Source: Anaerosalibacter massiliensis (GTDB lineage: Bacteria > Bacillota > Clostridia > Tissierellales > Sporanaerobacteraceae). From it: 64,000 nt of DNA. Below the pieces are notes generated by a model that saw nothing but the letters and a program-made list of their open reading frames with translations, was not told the origin of the DNA and ran no database searches. Each line of letters opens with the position of its first letter. Position 1 is the first letter of the stretch. This document shows positions 35,446-44,548 of the stretch, piece after piece. The position numbers and the translations under genes were made by a program. The stretch spans positions 1-64,000 of the forward strand of contig CCEZ01000015.1 in NCBI GenBank assembly GCA_000751555.1, written 5' to 3'.

Positions 35446-38400
35446 CTATTTCTTTCTACTAATCTTTTGTTTCTCTTTAATCAATTTTTCCGCAAACAGT
35501 TCTTTGTCAGTATTGTTTACTGGTTTATCAAAAGGCATTAACCCATTAATGAGAAATGTATCTTTTTCTAAAATTTCACTGACATCTTTAACAATAATAC
35601 TCTCACTCTTTTTAATGAATGCCAATTCAGTCCTTAACTTTTTAGACACTAAATCCTTCGTTAAAATAGGTAAAAAGTTAAATGTTTTATGTTTTGTAAG
35701 AGCTTGCTTTAATAAATTTATATTAAAATCATTTTTCGCTTGCATAGTATGTAACCTTGTCATCTGATTTATAATTGCTAAATCATTATCACTATTATTA
35801 AAGTTGGTATTAAACATATTCTCACCTATAACAATTCTATACCAATAAGGATTATACTTATCAATTCCTGTGATAATGCCAATAGTAATTTTATCAGCTT
35901 TAGATTCAATTTTCCATTTCTTAAAAATATCCAATCCTTCTTTGTTATCAAATATTAACCCTACAAAAGGTGGATATTCAAAATCTTGGTCTGTCAAAAT
36001 AGAAAGTCCTTTCCATCCCGCTTTATCCCATAATGGCAGATAAATAATATCACTTATTTGAATTTTATTATGATGCACTTTTGAAAAATCAATTTCTTTT
36101 GGTAATTCTCCGTAATGTATTTTTCTAATACCCTCCATGCTTGTATGGCTTTTTTGAGTTTTTGATTCATTATGCTGAAAAATACTTTTATCCCTAATAT
36201 TCTTATACACCTTCGTTTCCTTTGTTATTGTGTCCTTAAAAGAAATGCCTTGCTCAAAGACAACAAAAGTATCTAACGTGCTAGAGCAATTAAGTGTTCT
36301 AAACATGGCCTCTTCTTCTTCAATTGATTTCTTTATTTTTACTAATTCGCTTGATAAGGGCACCATTTGAGAAATAAACATTGCCATAACAATATTTAGT
36401 TTTTCTGAAACTAAACCTCTATTTATATACTCAGTTAATTCTTCAATTTTTGATACATGGATATCAATTGTATTATCTTTTTGTATAACTTCAATATCAA
36501 ATTGACTTTCTTCAATTTCTTCTATATTAACAGTAAGATCTGAAAACATGGGAACTATTTGATTTGAAATTGATGTAGCAAATATGTTCTCAAGCATTGC
36601 TAATATAGTTGCCCCTAGTTCTCTCTGAAAACTATTTCTTCTTGTATTGACAATTACATTACAACCAACAATTTTTGTTTTTAGTTTTATCTTTTCAGTC
36701 AAAAAATCTATATTTAATATTTCCTGAAAATCATTTGAAGCGGGTTGTTTAAATAGGTCTTTCATAAATACATCTAATGCTTCTTTTGAGCCCATTGCCT
36801 GAATATAATCTTCATCATAATAACCCAAACTATACTTTAATGTAGCAGATGATGTCTCTAATCCTTTTTCCTTTAAATAATCCGGGAATCTTTCAAATTG
36901 TTCAATATTATTCCTTGTTAAATTTAATAATGCAATTGCTAGTAAAGCATCATAATGTAAATATTTTTCCCATTCCTTTTCATCATCAGTACCATATGGA
37001 TATAAATTTAATCCTAATAATTCTAATTCATTAAACCGCAGTGAATGGTCAATTCGTCCCAAACGTAATTCTAAATACTTAAGTGATCTCATTGATAAAA
37101 ATAAACCTGGAATGGCATTCCCTTCATCAAAGTACAAATTGATTGAATCCATAAATGCTCTTATATAGTAACTTCTAGCGCCCCAAAACAATCCAATTTG
37201 TTCAAAAGTTCCACCTAGCTTCATTAAAGTTTTTATTAAATCAATTTTTGAATTTTCATTATACAATTTAGTTAATGCTCTACTATAAAATTTAATAGAT
37301 TTATATACATCACTCTCTAGATAGTCATCACCTCTATTTAATAGTAATTGTGATGATTCAATATTTCTGGATTGTTCACCTAATAAATTAATTAGAAGTT
37401 CAAACAGCTCATCATATTTGGAACATTTTTTTAAAATGGGAAGTTCCATTATCTTTTTTAATTGAAATAAATCAATATCATTATTAAAATGCAGATCCTG
37501 AAGTATTTCAAGATATATTTCAACTACATCATCCCACATCTCAGGATTTTGTAATCTCATCATTTGATAATCATATTTAGCTAATTTTGCTCTCTTTGGG
37601 TTTTCATAATCTTGAATAAATTTGTCGAATGAATCTATTAACAATTGTGTATGACTCTCCATATTTGCAATCACCTTTTTTCCTTGATTGTGATTTGAAT
37701 ATAGAGTAATCCACAGAGTACTTAAATCTTTTAAAATTGGATAATTATCGGTATTTTCTTTATAAAGATTTTCAAGTTCCACATACATCTCATAGTATAT
37801 GTCATGATCTTCATACCACCATATCATTGTCCAGCAGTAGTCATATAAGGCATCTGCATATTTTTTTAAACTACCATATTTTTTAGCAAATCTAATGTTT
37901 CTTTCCAAAGCATTAATAATTGTTGATTTGTCAACTTCTAATTCTCTTAATAATTCTATAGACTCTTTTGATAGTTTCACAATTCTTGCAGGTTTTAATT
38001 GTTCTAAATTCTGTAATTCCCTCTCAATTTCATCTAACAGTTTTTTACGCTCTATATCTTTTGAACCTTCATCAATTACATCATTTAATTCATCTGACAT
38101 GTTAAAAGCGCTAATTGCAAGTTTCTGATTATCATTTTTAAATGTATTATCCAGTAACCAAGTCCTATCTAAAATACGTATATCTAATTTATATTCTTTT
38201 CTTAATTTATCTTCTGCTTCTGCCCTTTTTTTATCGGATACAAATTGATTTGTAATAAAAAATATTCTTGTGTATCCTCTGTTATGTTCTTCATTAGTTA
38301 CAATAATCTTTTTAACATCAGACTTTAACTTTGGTTTCCAATCTTTCTTTGCACTAATAGCAAAAGCCCATCTTTCATTATGAGCAGCATCGTTATATCC

Positions 38401-38682
38401 ATATAGCCAACTTTCTGCAATGGTCTCAGAAACCGGATAAGTTTCTGAATCCACTTTACTATCACCACCTCCAGTTGGTCCTGTTTGAGGAAGTAAATTA
38501 GGACAAATAGTTGATTCAACAATCCTGCGACAAAAATCTTCAAATTCTTTTTCCTTACCTTGACTTGTTAATGACTCTAAAAAGAAAGAAAAGAATTCTT
38601 TTGAAAGTTTCCCTGTTTTAATAACTTTTGAATCTGAGAATAAATTGGGATGAATTTTTTTATAAAATGCTTTTTCACTCAT
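35446..38682 (-). CDS. Large protein with N-terminal PD-(D/E)XK-like domain and helical repeats
   Basis: 1078 aa. Residues about 40-180: EFEDFCRRIVEST, TGPTGGGDSKVDSETYPVSE (D74, D78), RWAFAISAKKDW (K112) and YTRIFFITNQFVSDKKRAE. This order, acidic residue then strand ending in S-x-K, fits a restriction-endonuclease-like fold of the kind found in Mrr/DUF4297 effectors. Residues 190-650 are mostly helical, probably TPR-like. The C-terminal 400 residues are unassigned. No Walker A motif is seen, so it is not a STAND/Avs-type ATPase. Proteins with this N-terminus recur in bacterial accessory regions. A defence nuclease is inferred. Confidence 0.75.
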   Translation of the reverse strand: MSEKAFYKKIHPNLFSDSKVIKTGKLSKEFFSFFLESLTSQGKEKEFEDFCRRIVESTICPNLLPQTGPTGGGDSKVDSETYPVSETIAESWLYGYNDAAHNERWAFAISAKKDWKPKLKSDVKKIIVTNEEHNRGYTRIFFITNQFVSDKKRAEAEDKLRKEYKLDIRILDRTWLLDNTFKNDNQKLAISAFNMSDELNDVIDEGSKDIERKKLLDEIERELQNLEQLKPARIVKLSKESIELLRELEVDKSTIINALERNIRFAKKYGSLKKYADALYDYCWTMIWWYEDHDIYYEMYVELENLYKENTDNYPILKDLSTLWITLYSNHNQGKKVIANMESHTQLLIDSFDKFIQDYENPKRAKLAKYDYQMMRLQNPEMWDDVVEIYLEILQDLHFNNDIDLFQLKKIMELPILKKCSKYDELFELLINLLGEQSRNIESSQLLLNRGDDYLESDVYKSIKFYSRALTKLYNENSKIDLIKTLMKLGGTFEQIGLFWGARSYYIRAFMDSINLYFDEGNAIPGLFLSMRSLKYLELRLGRIDHSLRFNELELLGLNLYPYGTDDEKEWEKYLHYDALLAIALLNLTRNNIEQFERFPDYLKEKGLETSSATLKYSLGYYDEDYIQAMGSKEALDVFMKDLFKQPASNDFQEILNIDFLTEKIKLKTKIVGCNVIVNTRRNSFQRELGATILAMLENIFATSISNQIVPMFSDLTVNIEEIEESQFDIEVIQKDNTIDIHVSKIEELTEYINRGLVSEKLNIVMAMFISQMVPLSSELVKIKKSIEEEEAMFRTLNCSSTLDTFVVFEQGISFKDTITKETKVYKNIRDKSIFQHNESKTQKSHTSMEGIRKIHYGELPKEIDFSKVHHNKIQISDIIYLPLWDKAGWKGLSILTDQDFEYPPFVGLIFDNKEGLDIFKKWKIESKADKITIGIITGIDKYNPYWYRIVIGENMFNTNFNNSDNDLAIINQMTRLHTMQAKNDFNINLLKQALTKHKTFNFLPILTKDLVSKKLRTELAFIKKSESIIVKDVSEILEKDTFLINGLMPFDKPVNNTDKELFAEKLIKEKQKISRKK

Positions 38683-39196
38683 GTTACAATGTGTACCCCC
38701 TTTGTAATGTACTAAAGAACAACTCCTATATCAGCAGATTTAATATAATTTGGAAATCAATCAGACACAAAACAACAATCTGTTACTTATAGAGATTCTA
38801 TTCATTCGTAACCTTTGAATAAATTATGGACTATAAAATTAATTCTTCATTTCTTCTTTCGCTATTTATTTACATCTTCATTCTATTCAGATAATTGAGA
38901 ACAATTATATAAACAACATTGTTATTATCATTTTATAGCATATTCCAGTATTTCTCAACATGGATTTATATCATTTGACAAATGTTTTCAAATATTTCGT
39001 TTATTTATGTTTAGTATATCTGCCAACAATAAAACCTTCAACATATCTCATTGCATAAAGAGCAGTAACTTACTTTTATTCTAGTTACTGCTCCACTATC
39101 TTTACTCATAATAATCCACCATCTGTTCCACAACTATTTCTGATTTGAACTATATTTCGGGTTTAACCTCTTTACTTACCCTGAAATCCTTTTATC
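38683..39196. other. Gene-free region between the large nuclease-like gene and the recombinase remnant
   Basis: About 510 bp, very AT-rich. I see no frame, RNA gene or strong hairpin; the promoter of the 1078-aa gene should lie near 38700-38800. Confidence 0.4.
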
Positions 39197-40266
39197 TCAA
39201 CCTAATTTATTTTTTGTCAATTTAATACTGATTTTATCATCGTTTTTACAACATATCTCTAAATACTCATTAAAAATCAAAATCTTTTCAACTCTATTCC
39301 TAACAATTTCTTCATCATAATTCCCATTCTCACAAACAGTTTCTCCTAAAACCGTCTTAATCCATTCTTCATTCAATGTAGAAGAATCAGCACACCTATC
39401 TTTCCCTTTCTCTATCCTTGTTGCACATCTCCATACTACCTTACCTCTTTCCGTTCGTCTCCGATAAGATGCTCCACAATTACCACACACAAGTAAGTTG
39501 CCTAAGAGATATTTACCATTATATTTTCTGGTACTTGGTACCACCGTACCATCTTCTTTATAAACTAACCTTACCCGTCTATTCATTTCTTCCTGAACTC
39601 TATCAAATACTTCAGTAGAAATAATGGCTGGATGACTATTCGTTACATAGTAGCGACCCCTTTGCCCAACGTTCTTGCTTTTTCTGCCTATTATGAAATC
39701 TTCCGTATAGGTCTTTTCCAGCATAGAATCACCCTTATACTTCTCATTTTTGAATATCTTTTGAATAACTGCTGTAGCCCATATTTCTTTCCCAGTAGCT
39801 GTTTTAATCTGCTTTCCTTCCAAATACTCTTTAATTTGCTGCAAAGTGCTTCCATCCAAATATAGCTGATAAATTTTCTTTACGATATCAGCTTCTTCCT
39901 GTACGATTATCCATTTATCATTTTCACATCTGTATCCCATAGGACTTTTACCAGCAAGGTTATCTCCTCTTTCAAATTTACGTTGATATCCCCACTGAAT
40001 ATTTTCACTTAAATTCCGGCTTTCTTCAGCATTGCCTCCAAACCACTACGTTGTTCTCTTCTAAGTCCGCTTTCATAATCATAAAATACACCAGCAAAAT
40101 CCCATTCTGGATTATTTTGAATTAATTCGGCATAATGCCTGATTTGAAGGTCGATACTGCTTCGCTGGCTTTCACGCTCTGTGCTCACTCTACAATATGC
40201 CGCTACTTTTAATTTACCATTACTCTCCAAAGATTTTTTTACAGGGATAATCGTAATCTTTTTCAT
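39197..40266 (-). pseudogene. Large serine recombinase with out-of-frame internal deletion
   Basis: The 5' part (ATG 40266) encodes the catalytic start [15 protein letters not shown] and stops after EAMLKKAGI. The other frame then carries EESRNLSENIQWGYQRKFE, the recombinase domain and zinc ribbon (LVCGNCGASYRRRTERGK) to 39197. About 60-75 residues of the catalytic domain between MLKKA and SRNLSEN are missing. The two edges share GAAGAAAGCCGG-like sequence, which suggests a short-homology deletion. Confidence 0.9.
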
Positions 40267-40306
40267 AAATAACTCCTCCTTATATTCTAATCTTTAAATT
40301 GCTCAA

Positions 40307-40343
40307 ATAAAAAAAGACGTAAAAGCTATATAGCTCTTACGCC
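40307..40343 (-). terminator. Terminator of the zinc-ribbon gene
   Basis: GGCGTAAGAGCTAT pairs with ATAGCTTTTACGTC (one mismatch region) and is followed on the minus strand by TTTTTTTATT. Confidence 0.85.
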
Positions 40344-40358
40344 TCTAAATTTTACCCT

Positions 40359-40595
40359 TTACTCATTTTCAGTTATTGATAGTTCTATATAACTATCTTC
40401 TTCTGCTAACCGACGCAAATATTGCTTGCCTCCATCTACACTACATCTGCCACAAGAACACGTTACAAAATCATGTACAGTTTTAGATTCAATAATATCA
40501 CCACAGTATTTGCATTGGATACTATTTTTCAATATTTTTTCCCATTTTAACTTCTTGAAGTCGCTCATATCCATCTCCTTTGTGTTATCCTTCAT
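40359..40595 (-). CDS. Small zinc-ribbon-like protein
   Basis: 78 aa. CKYCGDIIESKTVHDFVTCS, then CGRCSVDGGKQYLRR: C-x2-C and C-x-C-x2-C in a compact ribbon. Small proteins with this V-HDFVTC-CGRC-VDGG signature are common next to mobile elements in Firmicutes. Single gene with its own terminator; ribosome-binding site AAAGGAGATGG. The role is not known; DNA or RNA binding is plausible from the fold only. Confidence 0.8.
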   Translation of the reverse strand: MKDNTKEMDMSDFKKLKWEKILKNSIQCKYCGDIIESKTVHDFVTCSCGRCSVDGGKQYLRRLAEEDSYIELSITENE

Positions 40596-40845
40596 GTTGC
40601 AACAGGACTACAACCTCTGTATGGCTTGAGAGGACAGAATGAATGTCATTTGAGTATGTTCGTTCTCGGAAACATATCCACTGCGTTTTTAGCACTATCG
40701 GTAGACGGGAACATATCCATTCATGATAAAAAATAACGTGTCTAATTGCATAATCATGATTGAGTAGAGTTGTCAAAAGAATAAACATAACGTATTTCAG
40801 TAAGTTTTTTTCCTGTAATTTCAATAATGCATTCATCGTCTTCAT
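40585..40845 (-). pseudogene. VETVV-element relic (copy 6)
   Basis: The end of this frame reads SNDIHSVLSSHTEVVVLLQH, aligning to HDIIIVLSRHVETVVSLSH of the copy at 33431-33646. The upstream part is not recognisable. It overlaps the zinc-ribbon start and has no site of its own. Confidence 0.5.
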
Positions 40846-40867
40846 TGCATCGCCACTTATTCTTCCG

Positions 40868-40985
40868 GCTGAATCAATACTACCCCCTGCTCTGAGATGA
40901 CAATAATGATATCACCTGAAGCTGGTATCCCCTTGTTGGAAGTATATCTTTCAAAAAATTTGACAAAACTTATCATCTAGTACAA
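40868..40985 (-). pseudogene. VETVV-element relic (copy 7), frameshifted
   Basis: VLDDKFCQIF in one frame and RYTSNKGIPASGDIIIVISE, then QGVVLIQ, in the next parallel the 71-aa element. Directly adjacent to copy 6, giving a tandem pair. Confidence 0.5.
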
Positions 40986-41008
40986 TTTCCATGCCTAAAA
41001 CCACAATA

Positions 41009-41503
41009 TTAATATCCCTCGACTACTATAACTTCACCTTCTTCATCAGTTGGGGGTTGAAAATGATCATAATAAGTGGAAGCTGTTTGCTCCGTCAATA
41101 TGATATCATTTTGATGATTTCCGTTTCTTTTTCGAATACGTTCCATAACAACTTCCTTAGGTGTCTTTATATAATAGATTTTGGGTTCTATGTCGTATTT
41201 CTTTAATAATGAAATATATTCATTTCTCATTTCTCTAGACCAAAATGAATAATCGAGAACAATATCAATGTTTTGCATGATAAGTGAAATTAGTTTTTCA
41301 TCAAGATAGGTTTTAATATCTTCTAAAACCTCCTGAGGTAAAGGATGTTCATTCAAACCTCGTTTGAATGATTCTTCATCATAAGATAGTATTGTCATCC
41401 CGGTACTTTCAAATTTTTTTGCTAGTGTTGATTTACCTGCTCCCGCAGGGCCGCACATTAAAATAACTTTACTTTTCGACAAATTATCTACTGTATTTTT
41501 CAT
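41009..41503 (-). CDS. Small P-loop kinase (AAA/zeta-toxin-like)
   Basis: 164 aa. Walker A MCGPAGAGKSTLAKKFE (residues 16-32), then ILSYDEESFKRG (substrate-side acidic residue), LDYSFWSREMRNEYISLLKK (lid helix) and IYYIKTPKEVVMERIRKRNG (Walker-B-like end and arginines). This architecture belongs to small kinases that phosphorylate nucleosides, sugars or antibiotics. Specific substrate unknown. GGAGG ahead of the start. Confidence 0.85.
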   Translation of the reverse strand: MKNTVDNLSKSKVILMCGPAGAGKSTLAKKFESTGMTILSYDEESFKRGLNEHPLPQEVLEDIKTYLDEKLISLIMQNIDIVLDYSFWSREMRNEYISLLKKYDIEPKIYYIKTPKEVVMERIRKRNGNHQNDIILTEQTASTYYDHFQPPTDEEGEVIVVEGY

Positions 41504-41547
41504 TGATATAACCTCCTATAACAAACCAAGAAAACATGACACTCTCC

Positions 41548-41947
41548 TTAAGCATTATTACTATTCGCTCTTTTCATGATTTCCTGTACTATTGATGTTT
41601 TAGCATTCGCATAGTGCTGGACATGCCTCCATTTATTCTTTGCCAAGCTTCGTTTGACTTGTGCATATTTGTCCCGATCAGTATCATTAGTCCGCAACCA
41701 ATCACGGAAGCGTAACATTCTATCAATCTCTGATGTGCCCAAACTGAACACATGCAGATTAATATCGGTATCCGGTCCTTTAAACAAACGATGCTCAAAC
41801 CAGTCAGGTTCTCGAATCTGTAGCACATATCCGGCCGCTTCCAACACTGGAACGTAGGATGACTCATCAGCAGAATCCTTAACAACCAACCGTATTCTTT
41901 TGCAACTCATCATCCGTTGTAGGCATGGAGGTATTATTAGATATCAT
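41548..41947 (-). pseudogene. GrpB-family (UPF0157) gene with internal deletion
   Basis: The true start is the ATG at 41947 (after GGAGTG): MISNNTSMPTTDDELQKNTVG, then a frame break. The other frame resumes VVKDSADESSYVPVLEAAGY and runs through EPDWFEHRLFKGPDTDINLH to 41548. About 35-45 residues, including the family HVGSTSVPGL segment, are lost at the junction near 41885. Confidence 0.85.
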
Positions 41948-42041
41948 CTTATCGCACTCCTTTGCTGCTTATTATCTAGGGTTAAACTTAACTACTATTT
42001 TTTCTTTGCGATATAAAATACATAACTGTAATAATCTACTA

Positions 42042-42536
42042 CTAATCTAAAATAAAGCGATTATAAGCTATCCTTTTTCCTGTGTTTGTTTTAAAGTTTT
42101 CATCTATACACTTTTTTATCTTTTCCTGTTCTTTTTCTTTATCCATAACCGTTAAATTTTCAAGCAAATCAGCTTCCCATTGTATTTGAAAATCAAGTCC
42201 ATCAATTTTAGATGGAGTATGATGGTTGCCTATTATAAAGCATATTCTATCAATATTTTTGTTATAGCCTACCTTTTTTAATATTTCTTTCGCTACTTCT
42301 GGTCCTTCCTTTTCTTGATAGACACCATCAATAGAACCGTATTTTTTTTGTGCTTCAACCGCACCAATATCATGTAGTATAGCAATAATACTGATGAATT
42401 CTTTTTCTTCCTCTCCGATATTTTCTCCTTTCATTATATCTTCTGCATTTTTCAAAACTTTGAGAGTATGCTCTATGCCAAAAGGAATTTCTTTGAATAC
42501 TTCTTTCATCTCTATAATAATTTTTTCTTTAAACAT
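42042..42536 (-). CDS. HD-domain phosphohydrolase
   Basis: 164 aa. The HD pattern is H23 (GIEHTLKVLKN), then HDIGAVEAQKKYGS (about 55-58), then GNHHTPSKIDG and WEADLLENL with the final aspartate. HD proteins cleave phosphate esters or nucleotides with metal ions. Short members like this one are often annotated only as HD domain proteins. Monocistronic; substrate unknown. Confidence 0.88.
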   Translation of the reverse strand: MFKEKIIIEMKEVFKEIPFGIEHTLKVLKNAEDIMKGENIGEEEKEFISIIAILHDIGAVEAQKKYGSIDGVYQEKEGPEVAKEILKKVGYNKNIDRICFIIGNHHTPSKIDGLDFQIQWEADLLENLTVMDKEKEQEKIKKCIDENFKTNTGKRIAYNRFILD

Positions 42537-42709
42537 AAATTACCTCCATTTATACCTTATAGGTGTTTTAGTTCTATCTATCCACTTTTTTGTTCGCCGA
42601 TACAATCAGCATCATGGGACGGCGCATTTCATCCTGCATCGCTGGAATATTCATCATGTTTTCCTGCGGTTGTAGAACCACAATCTGATTTATTATAAAA
42701 CCATTTATA
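42537..42709. other. Intergenic scrap, minus strand
   Basis: The minus strand at about 42590-42692 encodes QIVVLQPQENMMNIPAMQDE, then PMMLIVSANKK. It looks like the tail of a lost protein, possibly a methyltransferase; not identifiable. Confidence 0.3.
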
Positions 42710-43750
42710 TCAACCAAAATATCCAATTGTATGCCAAAGTTGCTTTATGTATTGGAAAACCTCTGATTGACTTCCAATATCATTCCATTTTTCCGGGTTA
42801 AGTTCACTATCTTGAGATGCTTTCCCCAGAAGGGCAGCGTTCATAACGCCTTGATTATTACCCCAAATAGTATCAATCTTCTTGGCTAATAGCGGAATCA
42901 TTGGACCGCGAAATAGATCGCCTATTTCTTCAAGCTTAATCTGTCTCTTTGGAATCCATTTAAGTTTTATCCCATACCTATGACACAACTCATTAGCTTT
43001 TTCTTCAAATGTTGTTTCCTGATAAGATTCATCCATATAAAAGCTATCTACATCATCTAAAAGATGAACATCTCCATGAATGTGCGTTTCAATGCAATAA
43101 TCAAGATTTCTTCCTATGACTTTAACATCTCTTTTATTTAATAAAATCGCTAATGCTTCTTGTTCTGATGAAACTACTTGATTTAGGAGTTTTCCATTGT
43201 TTTGTACATTTCTAAGTAAATCTGCCAAAACACAAACAAAAGTGTCATTTGTGCATAAAGTTGTTGGATTAGTCGAACTGTCTCCATATGAAAAAGTACA
43301 TCTATCAATTATTTCTTTTTTCAAAACAAGGTAACATGAACCAAAACGAACAGAAGCTCCATCAATATATTTAAAAATATTCAAGGCGCCATATTTAGGG
43401 CGATCAAACGAATTATTCGGATATGCGCTGTGAAATAGGCACTGTTCCCACATAAAGCGGTCGCCGCCAACAAAAGCTGTTTTACCACCATTAGTAGTAC
43501 CGGTACGAAATTGTCCATGATACCGCCCTTGCTCCAACAAATTCTCTATGACTGTTTTATTATTGTTTGATAATCTATCCGGATGAAAGTTTATGGTAAT
43601 AGGACTTTGCATTACTTGATTAATCAGTTTTTCAACATCAACACTAAACTGATTACAAATTTGCTCCAAATAAACCCTATCTTCTTTAATTTTACCTTTA
43701 GCATTTTCCCTTACCTTTTCAATAGCAAGTTTTTGATAATCTTTCAGCAT
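42710..43750 (-). CDS. DUF3626 domain protein
   Basis: 346 aa. ITINFHPDRLSNNNKTVIEN, then YHGQFRTGTTNGG and GDRFMWEQCLFHSAYP match the start of DUF3626. YGALNIFKYIDGASVRFGSC, FSYGDSSTNP and CIETHIHGDVHLLDDVDSFY follow. The conserved histidines and aspartates suggest a metal-dependent or ADP-ribosyl-type enzyme, but the family has no proven function. GGAGG ahead of the start; single gene. Confidence 0.8.
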   Translation of the reverse strand: MLKDYQKLAIEKVRENAKGKIKEDRVYLEQICNQFSVDVEKLINQVMQSPITINFHPDRLSNNNKTVIENLLEQGRYHGQFRTGTTNGGKTAFVGGDRFMWEQCLFHSAYPNNSFDRPKYGALNIFKYIDGASVRFGSCYLVLKKEIIDRCTFSYGDSSTNPTTLCTNDTFVCVLADLLRNVQNNGKLLNQVVSSEQEALAILLNKRDVKVIGRNLDYCIETHIHGDVHLLDDVDSFYMDESYQETTFEEKANELCHRYGIKLKWIPKRQIKLEEIGDLFRGPMIPLLAKKIDTIWGNNQGVMNAALLGKASQDSELNPEKWNDIGSQSEVFQYIKQLWHTIGYFG

Positions 43751-43982
43751 TAACGACCCTCCTCCGCATGACAGTGGGGACGTGCCTATTTTGAGTATAT
43801 GCCCTTGCTATAAACCCCTCTGCGATATTCCTGTAACTCATTCTAGTGGAATTTTCCGTTTCCTGTTATTCCTGCAATTAAGACTATTACTTTCACAATA
43901 ATTTGCCTTACCAACTACCCATCATATTCCTACAACTCACATGACTGTTCACTCAAGAAATCTGTTCCTCTGTATGATTTTT
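43751..43982. other. Intergenic region with GGGGACGTGCC repeat
   Basis: CAGTGGGGACGTGCCTATTT at 43777-43796 matches, with two changes, the minus-strand core at 21793-21810. No gene. Confidence 0.5.
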
Positions 43983-44543
43983 TTACTTTTCTCTCATTTG
44001 TTCTATATATGCACTTTGTAAAATTGCCATATGAATGATATCATGCCATACTCCATCGCGGAAAATAGCTTCGCGTGCTCTTCCTTCTTGCTGAAAGCTT
44101 AGTTTCTCATATAATTTTATTGCCCCTCCATTAAAAGAAAAAACTCTCAGCGATATTCTGTGTAAATTCATCTCCAGAAATCCGAAATCAAGAAGTAATT
44201 TCATTGCCTCTAATCCATACCCTTTCCCCCAGACTTCTTTTTCTCCAATATCAATAATGCATTCTGCATTACGATTTTTATGATCAATATTTATTAACGA
44301 AGTAATTCCAATTGGCTTTTTAGATTGTTTCTCAAGTATAATGTAGCATTTTGAAGAGCAGGATCCTAAGATTATTTGATTAACAAATTCTTCTGTTTCT
44401 TCAATACGGTAAACATCTAACAACGGAGAAGTAGTTTGCATAACATCTATATCATTTCTCCATTTATGATAAATCTCTGTATCTTGGGCAGTCATTTTTC
44501 GTAAAATGATTCTCTTAGTTTGAAATAACATAAAAACACTCAT
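43983..44543 (-). CDS. GNAT-family acetyltransferase (RimJ/RimL type)
   Basis: 186 aa. LFQTKRIILRKMTAQDTEIY opens the domain; ECIIDIGEKEVWGKGYGLEA holds the acetyl-CoA loop (K-G-Y-G) and GAIKLYEKLSFQQEGRAREA the C-terminal motif. The RimJ/RimL group acetylates protein N-termini or small amines. It starts 5 bp after the TetR stop, so the two form an operon and the regulator probably controls it. Confidence 0.9.
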   Translation of the reverse strand: MSVFMLFQTKRIILRKMTAQDTEIYHKWRNDIDVMQTTSPLLDVYRIEETEEFVNQIILGSCSSKCYIILEKQSKKPIGITSLINIDHKNRNAECIIDIGEKEVWGKGYGLEAMKLLLDFGFLEMNLHRISLRVFSFNGGAIKLYEKLSFQQEGRAREAIFRDGVWHDIIHMAILQSAYIEQMREK

Positions 44544-44548
44544 TCATA

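Larger units (their letters stand above)
27488..40266. mobile_element. Decayed recombinase-bounded accessory island
   Basis: The block is bounded by deleted large serine recombinase genes (27488-28576 and 39197-40266), and most genes in it read on the minus strand. It contains other mobile-element debris (ardA stub, resolvase remnant, rhuM remnant), a DUF3796/HTH pair and four defence-like genes. Relics of the VETVV-type element separate the modules. Exact ends and attachment sites are not identified; the grouping is inference. Confidence 0.5.

Noticed and set aside
35446-38682. Assignment of the 1078-aa protein to the Avs/STAND family.
   Set aside because: No Walker A or B motif could be found in the sequence.
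38683-39196. Possible retron or small RNA locus beside the nuclease-like gene.
   Set aside because: No reverse transcriptase gene and no strong inverted repeats are present in the stretch.
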